A DNA stretch of 64,000 nucleotides from CAYFUT01 sp964346395 (GTDB lineage: Bacteria; Bacillota; Halanaerobiia; Halobacteroidales; Halobacteroidaceae): contig CAYFUT010000007.1 of NCBI GenBank assembly GCA_964346395.1, forward strand, positions 9,546 to 73,545, written 5' to 3'. The notes beneath the pieces were generated by a model, which ran no database searches, had not been told where the DNA came from, and worked only from the letters and a program-made list of their open reading frames with translations. A program made the position numbers and the translations under genes. This document shows positions 16,820-26,049 of this stretch, piece after piece. Position 1 is the first letter of the stretch. Each line of letters opens with the position of its first letter.

Positions 16820-17524
16820 TTATAACTGCAGCAACTGAAAAATCAACAAGCCCACTAGTCCCCCAATTAAACCGCCAACCACTACTTCCCAAAGACTATG
16901 GATATTGCCTTCTATCCGACTTTCAGCTACTAACAAAGCCAAGATTAATACTAAAGTAGCAATTAACGGATTTTCAGTTAAAATCGAAATAATAATTACT
17001 AAACAAAAAGCTACTGCTGTATGACCACTTGGCATTCCCCCTTGAAAAAAGGTACCTGACTTAAAATAAGCTTTGCTAACAATCACTACTAAAAAAACCA
17101 ACACTAAAGAAATAAATGTCAAATGAATTGGGGTCTGACTAATCATATGTAATAATTCCCAGGTCAAGGGCTGTAAATTATCAAAAAAGATAATATAGCC
17201 TACCACCGCTGCATTTAGGGCAGTAATTAATACTGCCCCCGCTGTAACATCTTTGACTAGCTCTATTTTAGGATGATACTTAAGCGTTATTAAGTCACTA
17301 ACCTCTTCAAGAGCAGTATTAATCATTTCCGCAAATATAACTAATGTAATTGTTAAAAACAGGATTAACAGTTCTACTTTAGTAACATCGAGCAGTAGGC
17401 TGCCTAATAAAACACAAATTGCAATCCCAAAATGAATTTTCATATTTAACTCTTTTTTTAAGACTTTAATAATTCCTTTTACAGCATAATTAAAGCTATT
17501 AATTAACTGGTGAATTAACTTCAT
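16820..17524 (-). CDS. Undecaprenol/diacylglycerol kinase fused to PAP2 phosphatase domain
   Basis: 234 aa. Residues 1-115 form a DgkA-type membrane kinase, with KKELNMKIHFGIA and the catalytic FAEMINTALEEVSDLI, plus KDVTAGAVLI. Residues about 120-234 form a small PAP2 phosphatase with GMPSGHTAVAF and ESRIEGNIHSLWEVVVGG, the conserved PSGH and SR-x5-H motifs. Together they could phosphorylate undecaprenol and dephosphorylate a lipid phosphate at the membrane, that is, manage the carrier-lipid pool. At least six membrane segments. It starts 2 bp after ybeY and takes the position of dgkA in Bacillus. Confidence 0.9.
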   Translation of the reverse strand: MKLIHQLINSFNYAVKGIIKVLKKELNMKIHFGIAICVLLGSLLLDVTKVELLILFLTITLVIFAEMINTALEEVSDLITLKYHPKIELVKDVTAGAVLITALNAAVVGYIIFFDNLQPLTWELLHMISQTPIHLTFISLVLVFLVVIVSKAYFKSGTFFQGGMPSGHTAVAFCLVIIISILTENPLIATLVLILALLVAESRIEGNIHSLWEVVVGGLIGGLVGLLIFQLLQL

Positions 17525-17526
17525 CT

Positions 17527-17958
17527 TTACCGCTCTAACCCGGCCTTAGCTAATATCTCTTCTTCTTTTTGCCGCATAACCTCTCGTTTGGCTTCCTGCT
17601 TGTGATTATAGCCTAATAAATGCAACAAACCATGGATAGTCAAAAACCCAACTTCCCGGGCCAACTGATGCCCATATTCCCGGGCTTGTTCAGCAGCAGT
17701 TTCTAAAGAAATAATCACATCCCCCAGCAGTTGAGTTTCATCCTGTGGGAAAGACAAGACATCCGTTGCTTCATCGCAATCTCGAAACTCAGCATTCAGT
17801 TGCTGAATATAAGCATCATCCACCAGTGCAATGCTAATTTCCACTTCCTCACCTACTTCTAGTTCCTGTTGGCCTATCTGCAGCACCTTATTTATTATTT
17901 CTGTTACCTGTTCAATCTCTTCTTTTTCATCCTGTAAATTATTAATCGCTATTTTCAT
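17527..17958 (-). CDS. ybeY: Endoribonuclease YbeY
   Basis: 143 aa from the ATG at 17958, preceded by GAGGGGG; the start overlaps the end of pgpH by 17 bp. Single-strand-specific metallo-endoribonuclease for 16S rRNA maturation and ribosome quality control. ATDVLSFPQDE and the zinc motif HGLLHLLGYNH (H-x3-H-x5-H) are intact. The order phoH-pgpH-ybeY-dgk-era is conserved across Firmicutes. Confidence 0.96.
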   Translation of the reverse strand: MKIAINNLQDEKEEIEQVTEIINKVLQIGQQELEVGEEVEISIALVDDAYIQQLNAEFRDCDEATDVLSFPQDETQLLGDVIISLETAAEQAREYGHQLAREVGFLTIHGLLHLLGYNHKQEAKREVMRQKEEEILAKAGLER

Positions 17959-20137
17959 CTTTCTCTGCCCCCTCTTTAAACTGCTGAGCAATATTATCCG
18001 GATACTCAATTCGATTATGAAAAATCCCTTTTAAAATGTTTACAAAAGAAGTAATAATTTTATTTATCTCATTTAAAGTTAACTCAGAACGGTCTAATTG
18101 CCCATCATTTAATTTCTTCTTGACCAGATCGCGAACAAACTTTTCTAATTTATCCGGATCACTCTGCACCGATACATTAGATCTAACAGCTGCTTCTACC
18201 ATATCTGCTAACATTACCAGAGCTGCCTCTTTAGTGGTCGGTTTCGGTCCATCATACCTAAACTCTTCTTCATCTACCGTTTTATATTTATCATCATAAA
18301 CAGCCTCTTGATAGAAGAAAGAAACCAGGCTTGTTCCGTGGTGCTGCTTTATAATATCGATAACTACTTCCGGCAATTTATATTCCTGCCCCATCTCTAC
18401 TCCATCCTTCACATGGGAAGTAATAATCAAAGTGCTCAAGCTCGGCGATAATTTATCATGGGGGTTTTCAGCTCCAATTTGATTTTCATTAAAGAAATAA
18501 GAACGTTTTATCTTTCCAATATCATGATAATAGGCTCCTACCCGAGCCAATAGAGAATCAGCGCCTACTTCATCAGCTGCTGCTTCCGCTAAATTGCCTA
18601 CAATAATACTGTGGTGATAAGTCCCCGGCGCTTCAACTAATACCCGCTTTAACAGCGGATGGTTAGGATTGGATAATTCCAATAACTTGACAGGCGAAGT
18701 AATCCCAAAAATATTCTCTACATAAGGCAGCAGACCATTAGTTACCACTGCTACTATCACCCCGTTAATTAATCCTAGAGGAACTATCCGCAGTACAGAC
18801 ATCCAGTCTACTGCCGTAGGTCCGGTTAGCATAAAGCTAAAAATCGTCAGTGAACTAGCCCCGCCCACAATAAAGCCGGCGCGCACTAGATCACCGCGCT
18901 GACTCAGTTTATTGACACTATAAATACCAGCTAAACTACTAACTACAGCTACCCCCATATCTATAATACTCTCATCACTCACTAAAGCTACTAAAAAAGA
19001 GATAGCCGCCGTAACTACAATTGCTAAATTAATATCAATTAAAACAGCAATTAAAATAGCAGCTGCTGCCACCGGCACCACAAAGGAAGGATAAGCAATC
19101 GGTAAATACTGAACTATTTTTGCTAAAGATAAAATAATAATCGGCAGTAAACCCAACAAAGCTAATTCTCCCATATCTTCTAGAACATAATAATGGTACT
19201 GGAAAATATAAATCACAGTCACCGCTACAATAATTAATACTACCAGCAGATACCCAATAATATTCAAGTAATTTATCTTGGGCTCTCTCAGTCCAAGCAC
19301 CTCTAGTTTATGGATATCCTCTTCCGTAACTACCTTGCCGTGTCTAATAATAATTTCGCCCTTGCGAATTGTTTGCATTCGCGGCTCCACATTCCGGCGC
19401 GCTTCCGCTCGCTTTTCTTCTGTTAGCTCGGATTTATAAATTAAATTAGGCTGCACCCACTGTTGGGTTAGCTTTTGTACCAACCCACTGTATTCTTGCT
19501 CTCGCTGTAATTGGCTCACTTCAGCTGCCATCTGCTGTTTGACATTCTCTAAGTCATCACTTTTAATCCCCCGATTTAGATACTTAATTAATATATTGAG
19601 AACATCTTCCTGCAGGTGACCTACCTTTTCCGAAGAAATAGTCAACAAATATTCTATTTCCTGCGGCGTTAACTTCAATTCTGTTTGCTTTTGTAATTTT
19701 TCTATCTTCTCCTGCAGACTATCTTCTTTTAGCTCCTTCGATTGAATAGCTTCCTGCTGCTCATTCTTTTGGTTCTCCTGTTGGTCAGAGTCAACAGCTT
19801 GCTTTCGCATCTTTTCTACTAATGCAAAAAAATCATTTATTTTCTGTTTAGTATTAGAAACTACAGTTACCTTTTCTTCATAAACCTTAGAAACTGCATC
19901 AGCAGCTTTCTGTTTCGCTTTTTCCGTGGCCTCTTCATCTACAAATTTAACTGTCTTCGGCGCTTCAATATCACGAGTACTTACTTCTCCTTCCTCTAAA
20001 TTAACCTGATTAAAATCAACAGTCACTAAGGCAGCCAGAACCATAAATACTAATACTCCCCAGGCCACTCGCTGAAAGTTCTTATTATTTAAAAATTTAA
20101 AATTGAAGTCTTCCTTTAATTGCTGCCAAAATTCCAT
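17942..20137 (-). CDS. pgpH: Cyclic di-AMP phosphodiesterase PgpH (7TM-HD)
   Basis: 731 aa. One N-terminal membrane segment (about residues 24-41) is followed by a large outside 7TMR-HDED domain rich in Glu/Gln/Lys. About seven membrane helices come next (residues 290-470), then a cytoplasmic HD domain with YHHSIIVGNLAEAAADEVG and AYYHDIGKIKRSYFF, ending near residue 700. The enzyme breaks c-di-AMP to pApA, so it links to K+ and osmotic control, which matters for a salt-loving cell; trkAH also lies in this window. ATG at 20137 with AGGAGAGG upstream. Confidence 0.95.
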   Translation of the reverse strand: MEFWQQLKEDFNFKFLNNKNFQRVAWGVLVFMVLAALVTVDFNQVNLEEGEVSTRDIEAPKTVKFVDEEATEKAKQKAADAVSKVYEEKVTVVSNTKQKINDFFALVEKMRKQAVDSDQQENQKNEQQEAIQSKELKEDSLQEKIEKLQKQTELKLTPQEIEYLLTISSEKVGHLQEDVLNILIKYLNRGIKSDDLENVKQQMAAEVSQLQREQEYSGLVQKLTQQWVQPNLIYKSELTEEKRAEARRNVEPRMQTIRKGEIIIRHGKVVTEEDIHKLEVLGLREPKINYLNIIGYLLVVLIIVAVTVIYIFQYHYYVLEDMGELALLGLLPIIILSLAKIVQYLPIAYPSFVVPVAAAAILIAVLIDINLAIVVTAAISFLVALVSDESIIDMGVAVVSSLAGIYSVNKLSQRGDLVRAGFIVGGASSLTIFSFMLTGPTAVDWMSVLRIVPLGLINGVIVAVVTNGLLPYVENIFGITSPVKLLELSNPNHPLLKRVLVEAPGTYHHSIIVGNLAEAAADEVGADSLLARVGAYYHDIGKIKRSYFFNENQIGAENPHDKLSPSLSTLIITSHVKDGVEMGQEYKLPEVVIDIIKQHHGTSLVSFFYQEAVYDDKYKTVDEEEFRYDGPKPTTKEAALVMLADMVEAAVRSNVSVQSDPDKLEKFVRDLVKKKLNDGQLDRSELTLNEINKIITSFVNILKGIFHNRIEYPDNIAQQFKEGAEKDENSD

Positions 20138-20187
20138 AATATCCTCTCCTAATGTGATTCTAGAATGCTCTTTTAAAATCTAGCTGA

Positions 20188-21138
20188 TTACTCTTCCTGG
20201 TCATAAGCCTCAATAATATCCCTAACTAATCGATGGCGTACTACATCCCGATTAGTTAGATAAACAAAACTAATCCCCTCTATCTTACTCAAAAATTTTT
20301 CCGCCTCTACTAACCCAGAAGTATGGCGGTTTGGTAAATCTATTTGGGTAATATCTCCATTAATTACTGCTTTAGAATTAGGACCTAAGCGGGTTAAAAA
20401 CATCTTCATCTGCTCGCTTTTAGTATTTTGCGCTTCATCCAAAATTACAAATGAATTTTTTAAAGTTCTCCCCCGCATATAAGCTAAAGGCGCAATCTCA
20501 ATAATTTCTTTTTCTAATAGCTGATTAACTTTTCCAGTCCCTAATATATCATATAATGAATCATATAAAGGACGTAAATAAGGATCAACTTTCTCCTGCA
20601 AATCACCAGGTAAAAAACCTAAATTTTCCCCCGCTTCAATAGCAGGCCTAGTTAAAATAATCCGCTTCACTTGTTCACTCATCAGCGCATTAACTGCCAT
20701 TACCACTGCTAAGAATGTCTTCCCGGTTCCCGCCGGGCCAACACCAAATACAATATCCTTATCCCGCAGGGCATCAATATATATTTTCTGTCCTATCGTT
20801 TTGGGTCTGATTTTTTCCCCAGAAGCAGTTACCTGGACTACATCCGAATATATATCCTGTAGTGAAAAATCTTCTTCCTGAGCCAATTCAATAGCATACT
20901 CTAACTCTTGAGTAGTTAAACTGCCTTTTTCTTTTATTATTTCATCTAACTGTTTAATTAAATTAATTACCTTCTTCACTTCTGATTCTTGACCACTAAC
21001 TTTAATTAAATTCCCGCGCGCTATAATTTCTACCTCAAATTCTTTTTCTATCCAGTTTATATTCTGATTATGCTGTCCAACAATACTCACAGCAGAATGG
21101 TTATTATTTAGCTCCAACTTTTTAGTTATTACTGACAA
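20188..21138 (-). CDS. phoH: PhoH-family ATPase
   Basis: 316 aa. An N-terminal KH-like part (residues 1-70, IVGQHNQNINWIEKEFEVEI) precedes a PhoH ATPase with Walker A GVGPAGTGKTFLAV (about 133-146) and Walker B FVILDEAQNTKSEQM. PhoH proteins are nucleic-acid-linked ATPases often next to ybeY; the exact role is not settled. The start is TTG at 21138, supported by GGAGGGAATAAGTAG just before it and by no better in-frame codon. It is 4 bp from yqfD, so cotranscription with the sporulation genes is likely. Confidence 0.92.
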   Translation of the reverse strand: MSVITKKLELNNNHSAVSIVGQHNQNINWIEKEFEVEIIARGNLIKVSGQESEVKKVINLIKQLDEIIKEKGSLTTQELEYAIELAQEEDFSLQDIYSDVVQVTASGEKIRPKTIGQKIYIDALRDKDIVFGVGPAGTGKTFLAVVMAVNALMSEQVKRIILTRPAIEAGENLGFLPGDLQEKVDPYLRPLYDSLYDILGTGKVNQLLEKEIIEIAPLAYMRGRTLKNSFVILDEAQNTKSEQMKMFLTRLGPNSKAVINGDITQIDLPNRHTSGLVEAEKFLSKIEGISFVYLTNRDVVRHRLVRDIIEAYDQEE

Positions 21139-21142
21139 CTAC

Positions 21143-22360
21143 TTATTCCCTCCTAACGGCAATATCTTCTTTGAGTTCTATAATACCTTTCGTCCTTACA
21201 ATTTTATCATTTTTATTTGTATTTATTAGTTTAAATTCACTATTTAATATTATAGGCTTTTTTGTTAGTCGTTGCAAGATATTATCCAGAGCCCTTTTTC
21301 GACTCAACTGCTTAGCCTGCTTAAAACTCCTCTTTTCTCTAAATTCTTTCAGTTGAACATATCGTCTTGTAATTAATTCTACAGGTAAACTATAATTCCT
21401 CCATTCAGGTAAAGATTTTACCTCTTCTTTAACTTGAAAATTAGTATACGGAGGAGTTTTAGGGCCGCTAATGACCACTTCTTTATCTTCATACTTTGCA
21501 ATTAAACTGGTCTCCACATTTCCCGTCGGCTGTTGGTAATACTCTACCAATTTAGCTTCTCCATATCCTTCATACCAGACCCGGGCCTTAGCTATTCCCT
21601 CCGCTTTAACTTCTCGATATTCTTTTATTTCTTCCGTTTCTTTTTTATCCTCAGCTTCATCCTTATTCTTATCTTTATATACCGGCGTATAGCGGCTAAT
21701 TAAAACGTCTCCCTTGTTTACTGTCATTCCTTCCTCTACTTTAGGGGTTCCCTTTAAAACAATCAAATCAGTAATCAGCCCTGCTTTAGCAGCTACTACA
21801 TCACAAGATTCCATCTTTTCTACTAATTCTTTTTCTTCAACTTCTACTATCAACTTAACTCCTTGAAAATATAAGTGTACCCAACTGAACTGCTGTTCTT
21901 TCTGCATCAATAGTTTTTCCAATTTTTCTAAAGCAATACTTGATTTCAAGACTCCAGGCTTAACACCTTGGTTTCCTAGTATCTTTTTTACCTGTTCAGT
22001 CCTAACTTCCTCAGTTCCTGTTACCTCTATAAACAAAACAAAGTTAGCTAAGCCCCAAATGGCAATCAATAAAAAAACAACTCCCACCACCAAAAACCGC
22101 CTTCTAAATAACTTACTTGCTAAAAAAGGAATTCCTCGTTGCTCAATTACAGTTACCGTGCAGTTCATTTCTTCCCTTAGCGGCTGAACTTGGGCAAAAA
22201 CTCCTGCTCTTATATTTATATAATAAGCTTTATCCTTCTGAGTCAGCCCCCACAAGTCAACTCCTTCCTCGACTAAGCGGTTAATTAACCGCTCCTTCTG
22301 CCCGCCAGTTATCTTTAACTGTAGATAGCCGCAGCAAAAGAAATACAGCTTTCTTAACAT
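21143..22360 (-). CDS. yqfD: Sporulation protein YqfD (stage IV)
   Basis: 405 aa. One clear membrane segment lies near residues 88-110 (VVGVVFLLIAIWGLANFVLF). Before it is a small domain (GYLQLKITGGQKERLINRLV), and after it a long outside part with a POTRA-like start (IEVTGTEEVRTEQVKKIL). YqfD is needed for late sporulation in Bacillus, in the mother cell with YqfC. ATG at 22360 with AAGGAGG 6 nt upstream. yqfC is 10 bp upstream. Confidence 0.9.
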   Translation of the reverse strand: MLRKLYFFCCGYLQLKITGGQKERLINRLVEEGVDLWGLTQKDKAYYINIRAGVFAQVQPLREEMNCTVTVIEQRGIPFLASKLFRRRFLVVGVVFLLIAIWGLANFVLFIEVTGTEEVRTEQVKKILGNQGVKPGVLKSSIALEKLEKLLMQKEQQFSWVHLYFQGVKLIVEVEEKELVEKMESCDVVAAKAGLITDLIVLKGTPKVEEGMTVNKGDVLISRYTPVYKDKNKDEAEDKKETEEIKEYREVKAEGIAKARVWYEGYGEAKLVEYYQQPTGNVETSLIAKYEDKEVVISGPKTPPYTNFQVKEEVKSLPEWRNYSLPVELITRRYVQLKEFREKRSFKQAKQLSRKRALDNILQRLTKKPIILNSEFKLINTNKNDKIVRTKGIIELKEDIAVRRE

Positions 22361-22370
22361 AATATCCTCC

Positions 22371-22649
22371 TTAAAATAACTTAAAACTTAAGTTATCTAT
22401 CTTCCCTATTATCACTAGTTTCTCTTCATTAATGTGGTCAACTTTTAACTGCCGCCCCTGAATGATAAGTTGGCCCCGCTTAATTCTGATCTCAACTAAT
22501 TTGGGGGTATACTTTATAATCCCGCGGTGATTCTCTACCTTCAAATTTAAATTACCAACTATTGAAATTAAAGGTAAATCAAAAATTACTTCCTGAGGTA
22601 AATCAAATATCTCAGTCAACCGCTGCCGAAAATCAGACTCCCTACCCAT
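22371..22649 (-). CDS. yqfC: Sporulation protein YqfC (YabP/YqfC family)
   Basis: 92 aa from the ATG at 22649, with GAGGGGG upstream; a longer frame from 22691 has no ribosome site. The sequence is beta-rich with DLPLISIVGNLNLKVENHRG and RIKRGQLIIQGRQLKVDHIN, which is the YabP/YqfC family pattern. Expressed in the mother cell under sigma-E in Bacillus. It leads the yqfC-yqfD-phoH-pgpH-ybeY transcript. Confidence 0.88.
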   Translation of the reverse strand: MGRESDFRQRLTEIFDLPQEVIFDLPLISIVGNLNLKVENHRGIIKYTPKLVEIRIKRGQLIIQGRQLKVDHINEEKLVIIGKIDNLSFKLF

Positions 22650-23078
22650 TACTAATACCCCCTCATTAATCAGAAAAACAGTCCTCAACAAAGATATTAG
22701 CTCCGCTTTGCTCGCGTTCCGGCTAAAATCAGCCCTTCAACTCGAGAGGCTGATTGCCCTTACTCCTTTTGCTTACCCCCAGCCTTAGTCCTTAACCCCT
22801 CAGAAAAACTATCCAACTCCCTGGTTTAAATACTATGTTAACTATTATCTATTAATTACAATAAAAGCCGCCTGCCGGCGACTTAAATTGAGTCTGAGGT
22901 TAAGATTGAGTCAGTCATAAAAGAAAACAAACCAATCTTCAGAGCTAAACTTTAAATTAATTCATGATAAAATCTTTTCCACCTTATCCTCAGCCTTAAA
23001 CTAAACCTATTCACCTGAATAAACTTAATCTAAAAAGTTATCTGCAATTTCAAAAAAAGTATGATTTCTTTAATAATA
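22650..23078. repeat. Gene-free spacer with family B repeat (copy at 22866-22917)
   Basis: The 464-bp spacer between yqfC and yqeY holds a small hairpin (AATCAGCC ... GGCTGATT, about 22717-22745). It also holds a family B copy that begins GCCGCCTGCCGGCGACTT (22866) and continues in a purine-rich GAGTCTGAGGTTAAGATTGAG. About 70-90 nt further on lies CTTATCCTCAGCCTTAAAC, a rough inverse of that tract. No open frame or clear promoter was recognised. Confidence 0.55.
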
Positions 23079-23106
23079 AAAAAACCCGGCGGAAATCCGC
23101 CAGGTT
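23079..23106 (-). terminator. Terminator after yqeY
   Basis: Minus strand: AACCTGGCGGATTTCCGCCGG followed by GTTTTTTTATTATT, starting 8 nt after the yqeY stop. Confidence 0.92.
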
Positions 23107-23113
23107 CTCTGCT

Positions 23114-23560
23114 CTACTGTAATCTTTCGCGCACCATTTGATTTACTTGACTGCCGTCCGCTTTACCTTTGATCTTAGGCATAATAGCGCCCATCACTTG
23201 CCCCATATCACTCATATCCTGGGCTCCTACTTCAGCAATAGTTTCCTCTACAAGTTCTTCTAATTCTTCCTCACCTAACTGTTCCGGTAAGTACTCCTGT
23301 AAAATCTCAATTTCCCGCTCTGCCTCAGCAATTCGTTCTTCATCGCCTGCTTTCTCATACTCTTCTAGCGATTCCTTCGCCTGTTTAACTAATTTCGATA
23401 ATACCTCAATTACGTCTTCATCCGATAAATCTCCTTGATTATCAATTTCAGCATCCTTAATCGCTGCTCGAGTCATTCTAATCACTGATAATCTTTCTTT
23501 CTCTTGATTACGCATAGCCTCTTTCATATCTGCTACTAATTGCTCTTGAATTGATGACAT
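23114..23560 (-). CDS. yqeY: GatB/YqeY domain protein
   Basis: 148 aa, full length. It is the stand-alone form of the helical tail domain of GatB, which contacts tRNA in Asp/Glu-tRNA amidotransferase. MSSIQEQLVADMKEAMRNQE, then RLSVIRMTRAAIKDAEID, and the C-terminal GQVMGAIMPKIKGKADGSQV are diagnostic. The biological role is not well defined. ATG at 23560 with GAGGGGG upstream. In most Firmicutes rpsU lies between this gene and the HIT gene; here only 20 bp separate them. Confidence 0.95.
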   Translation of the reverse strand: MSSIQEQLVADMKEAMRNQEKERLSVIRMTRAAIKDAEIDNQGDLSDEDVIEVLSKLVKQAKESLEEYEKAGDEERIAEAEREIEILQEYLPEQLGEEELEELVEETIAEVGAQDMSDMGQVMGAIMPKIKGKADGSQVNQMVRERLQ

Positions 23561-23580
23561 ATTTCTCCCCCTCGTTTATT

Positions 23581-23928
23581 TTATCCTGGTGGCCACTGCA
23601 GGTCACGTCCGCCTAATAAGTGGTAGTGAATATGGAATACAGTCTGGCCGCCAGCTTCTTTACAATTACTAACCAGCCGAAAACCTTCTTCGGCTATCCC
23701 TGTTTCTTCGGCCAATTGATTGGCTACCTGGTAAATATGACCGATTAATTCTTTATGTTCTTCCTCCAGATCTAATAAAGTAGGAATATGTTCTTTAGGT
23801 ACAATTAGTAGATGTACAGGAGCCTGTGGTTCAATATCTTTAAAAGCAATCACCTGCTCATCTTCATACACAATATCACTATCAATTTCTCCGTCTGCTA
23901 TTTTACAGAATAAACAGTCATCAGCCAT
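23581..23928 (-). CDS. HIT-family nucleotide hydrolase (Hint type)
   Basis: 115 aa from the ATG at 23928, which has GGAGG 8 nt upstream. DDCLFCKIADGEIDSDIVYE, a Cys-containing Hint-type start, leads to the histidine triad HIHYHLLGG near residues 98-106. Hint enzymes cleave adenosine phosphoramidates and similar nucleotide conjugates. It sits between mtaB and yqeY on one transcript. Confidence 0.93.
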   Translation of the reverse strand: MADDCLFCKIADGEIDSDIVYEDEQVIAFKDIEPQAPVHLLIVPKEHIPTLLDLEEEHKELIGHIYQVANQLAEETGIAEEGFRLVSNCKEAGGQTVFHIHYHLLGGRDLQWPPG

Positions 23929-23987
23929 TCTCTCCACCTCCCTCTTGTAAGTTAATTTAGCTCTCTTATACTCCTTTTTACTTTCCG

Positions 23988-25295
23988 TTATGTATTAGAT
24001 TCTAACTCCCCGATTAATTTTCCTTCGTTGATTTTTAATTTGACGGGAACTAATTCTCCTGCTAGCTCATCAGCTCCCTTAACTGCTACGCGCAGGTAAT
24101 TATCAGTCAAACCAGTTAATAAACCAGTAGCACGATCTCTGTTTTCCTCGACCAATACTTTCATCTTCCGGCCGATAAATTGCTGTCTATAATCCTCTTT
24201 CAGTTTAGCTCCAATTTCCCGCAGCTGCTTACTGCGTTTCTTTTTCACTCGGGAATGAACTTGCTCAGGAAAATCAGCTGCCGGCGTCCCCTCCCGGGGA
24301 GAATACTGAAACACATGCAGGTCGCTAAATTTAAGTTCTTCTACTAACTCATAGGTAGCCTTAAAGTCAGTTTCTTCTTCGCCGGGGAAACCGACAATTA
24401 CATCCGTAGTAACCGCAATTTCCGGAATCTTATCTTTAATTTTATAAACCATCTCTTTAAATTTTGCTCTGCTATAAGGCCGATTCATCGCTTCCAATAC
24501 TTTATCAGAACCGCTCTGGAGAGGTAAATGTAAATGGCGGCATAACTTGTTTGACTCAGCAATTAAATTAATTAATTCACCACTTACTTCCGTTCCTTCA
24601 ATTGAACTTAGCCGAATCCGCTGAACCCCATCAATTTTAATCAACTCAGTTAACAGTTGTTCTAGACTTAAATCCGATTTATCTTTTCCGTATTCTCCTA
24701 AGTGAATACCGGTTAAAACAATTTCTTTAAATTCTTCGGCGGCTAACTTTTTAACTTCGGTTACTACTTCAGTTAACCCCCGACTGCGGACTCTACCCCG
24801 AGCATAAGGAATAATACAGTAAGAACAAAACTGATCACAGCCTTCCTGGATTTTAATCGTCGCTCTCGTTCTATCCTTAAAATCAGCTACTTCTACCTCT
24901 TCAAACTCATCTTCTTCGTCGACTGGCTGCACAAAATTAAGCGGGGCATCTGCCCGCAGTGCTTGTTCTACAAATTCTACTATTTTACTACGCCCCGTAG
25001 TACCTACCACTAAATCAATCTCTGCACTCGCTAACACTTCCTCAGCATCCACTTGCGGATAACAGCCTACTACTGCAATTAAAGCATCTGTTTCCCTCCG
25101 GCGCACCTTTCGAGTTATCTTTCGGGATTTTCGGGCTCCGCCGTGGGTAACAGTACAGGTATTAACCACATAAATATCAGCCGATTCCTTAAAATCTACA
25201 ATTTCATAACCTGCTTGCTTAAATTGATTCCGCATCGCTTCTGTATCATAGTGATTTACCTTACAGCCTAAAGTATAAAAAGCAACTTTCCTCAT
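23988..25295 (-). CDS. mtaB: tRNA t6A37 methylthiotransferase MtaB
   Basis: 435 aa. A radical-SAM enzyme that adds a methylthio group to t6A at position 37 of ANN-decoding tRNAs. The N-terminal UPF0004 domain has three Cys (LGCKVNHYD, VVNTCTVTH, VVGCYP) for one cluster. The radical-SAM motif CDQFCSYC (C-x3-C-x2-C) is near residue 147, and a TRAM domain ends the protein. ATG at 25295 with GGAGG upstream. rsmE is 6 bp upstream. Confidence 0.95.
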   Translation of the reverse strand: MRKVAFYTLGCKVNHYDTEAMRNQFKQAGYEIVDFKESADIYVVNTCTVTHGGARKSRKITRKVRRRETDALIAVVGCYPQVDAEEVLASAEIDLVVGTTGRSKIVEFVEQALRADAPLNFVQPVDEEDEFEEVEVADFKDRTRATIKIQEGCDQFCSYCIIPYARGRVRSRGLTEVVTEVKKLAAEEFKEIVLTGIHLGEYGKDKSDLSLEQLLTELIKIDGVQRIRLSSIEGTEVSGELINLIAESNKLCRHLHLPLQSGSDKVLEAMNRPYSRAKFKEMVYKIKDKIPEIAVTTDVIVGFPGEEETDFKATYELVEELKFSDLHVFQYSPREGTPAADFPEQVHSRVKKKRSKQLREIGAKLKEDYRQQFIGRKMKVLVEENRDRATGLLTGLTDNYLRVAVKGADELAGELVPVKLKINEGKLIGELESNT

Positions 25296-25301
25296 TACCG
25301 A

Positions 25302-26048
25302 TTATCCTCCTAAGTCACCTGCTTCATAGAGCGCCATCGTGACACTGGCAATCCCGGCCGTTTCCGCCCGTAAAATTCTGGGGCCTAAACTAACCGGCTC
25401 CACTCCCCAACCTCGAGCCTGTTCGATTTCCTGGGGAGTAAAACCGCCTTCCGGGCCAACTACTACAGAAATAGATTGCGGCTGCCCATCATTAATTACC
25501 TGCCGCCAGCTATAACTTGTTTCTTCCGCCCAGGGAATCAAAGCTAAATCTGCTTGCAACGTTTCTGCTGCTTCCAATTGACTAAATTCCTTTACCGGCT
25601 TTACCTCTGGAATCCGACTCCGCTGGCACTGTTTGGCTGCTTCCCGAGCTATCTTCTGCCACCGTTCTTGCCGGCGTTCAGCTTTATCAGCAGTTAACTT
25701 AACTACTGTCCGTTCGGTTAACAACGGAACAATCCGACTAACACCCAGTTCGGTAGATTTTTGCACAATCAAGTCCATCTTCTTCTTCCGTTTAGGCAGC
25801 CCCTGAACTAAAGTAACTTCTAAATCAGGTTCTACTTTTCGCTCCAGCTCATTAATAATGTCACCCTCTACTACTTTTTCATCCGTATGCTGGATTTCCA
25901 CTAAATATGTAGTTCCCGCTCCATCAGCTACTGTAATCTGATCACCACTGCCTAACCGCAGCGACCGCGTAATATGCTGTACATCATCTCCTCTGATTAT
26001 TACCCGGCCCCGATCAATATCCTTCGGCTCTACAAAAAAATGATGCAT
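25302..26048 (-). CDS. rsmE: 16S rRNA m3U1498 methyltransferase RsmE
   Basis: 248 aa, chosen from the ATG at 26048 (TAGGAG 8 nt upstream). It is a SPOUT methyltransferase using SAM on U1498 of 16S rRNA. An N-terminal PUA-like part (MHHFFVEPKDIDRG) is followed by the knot motifs VGPEGGFTPQEIEQA and SLGPRILRAETAG. It starts 1 bp after the prmA stop, so the two are coupled. Confidence 0.95.
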   Translation of the reverse strand: MHHFFVEPKDIDRGRVIIRGDDVQHITRSLRLGSGDQITVADGAGTTYLVEIQHTDEKVVEGDIINELERKVEPDLEVTLVQGLPKRKKKMDLIVQKSTELGVSRIVPLLTERTVVKLTADKAERRQERWQKIAREAAKQCQRSRIPEVKPVKEFSQLEAAETLQADLALIPWAEETSYSWRQVINDGQPQSISVVVGPEGGFTPQEIEQARGWGVEPVSLGPRILRAETAGIASVTMALYEAGDLGG

Positions 26049-26049
26049 A

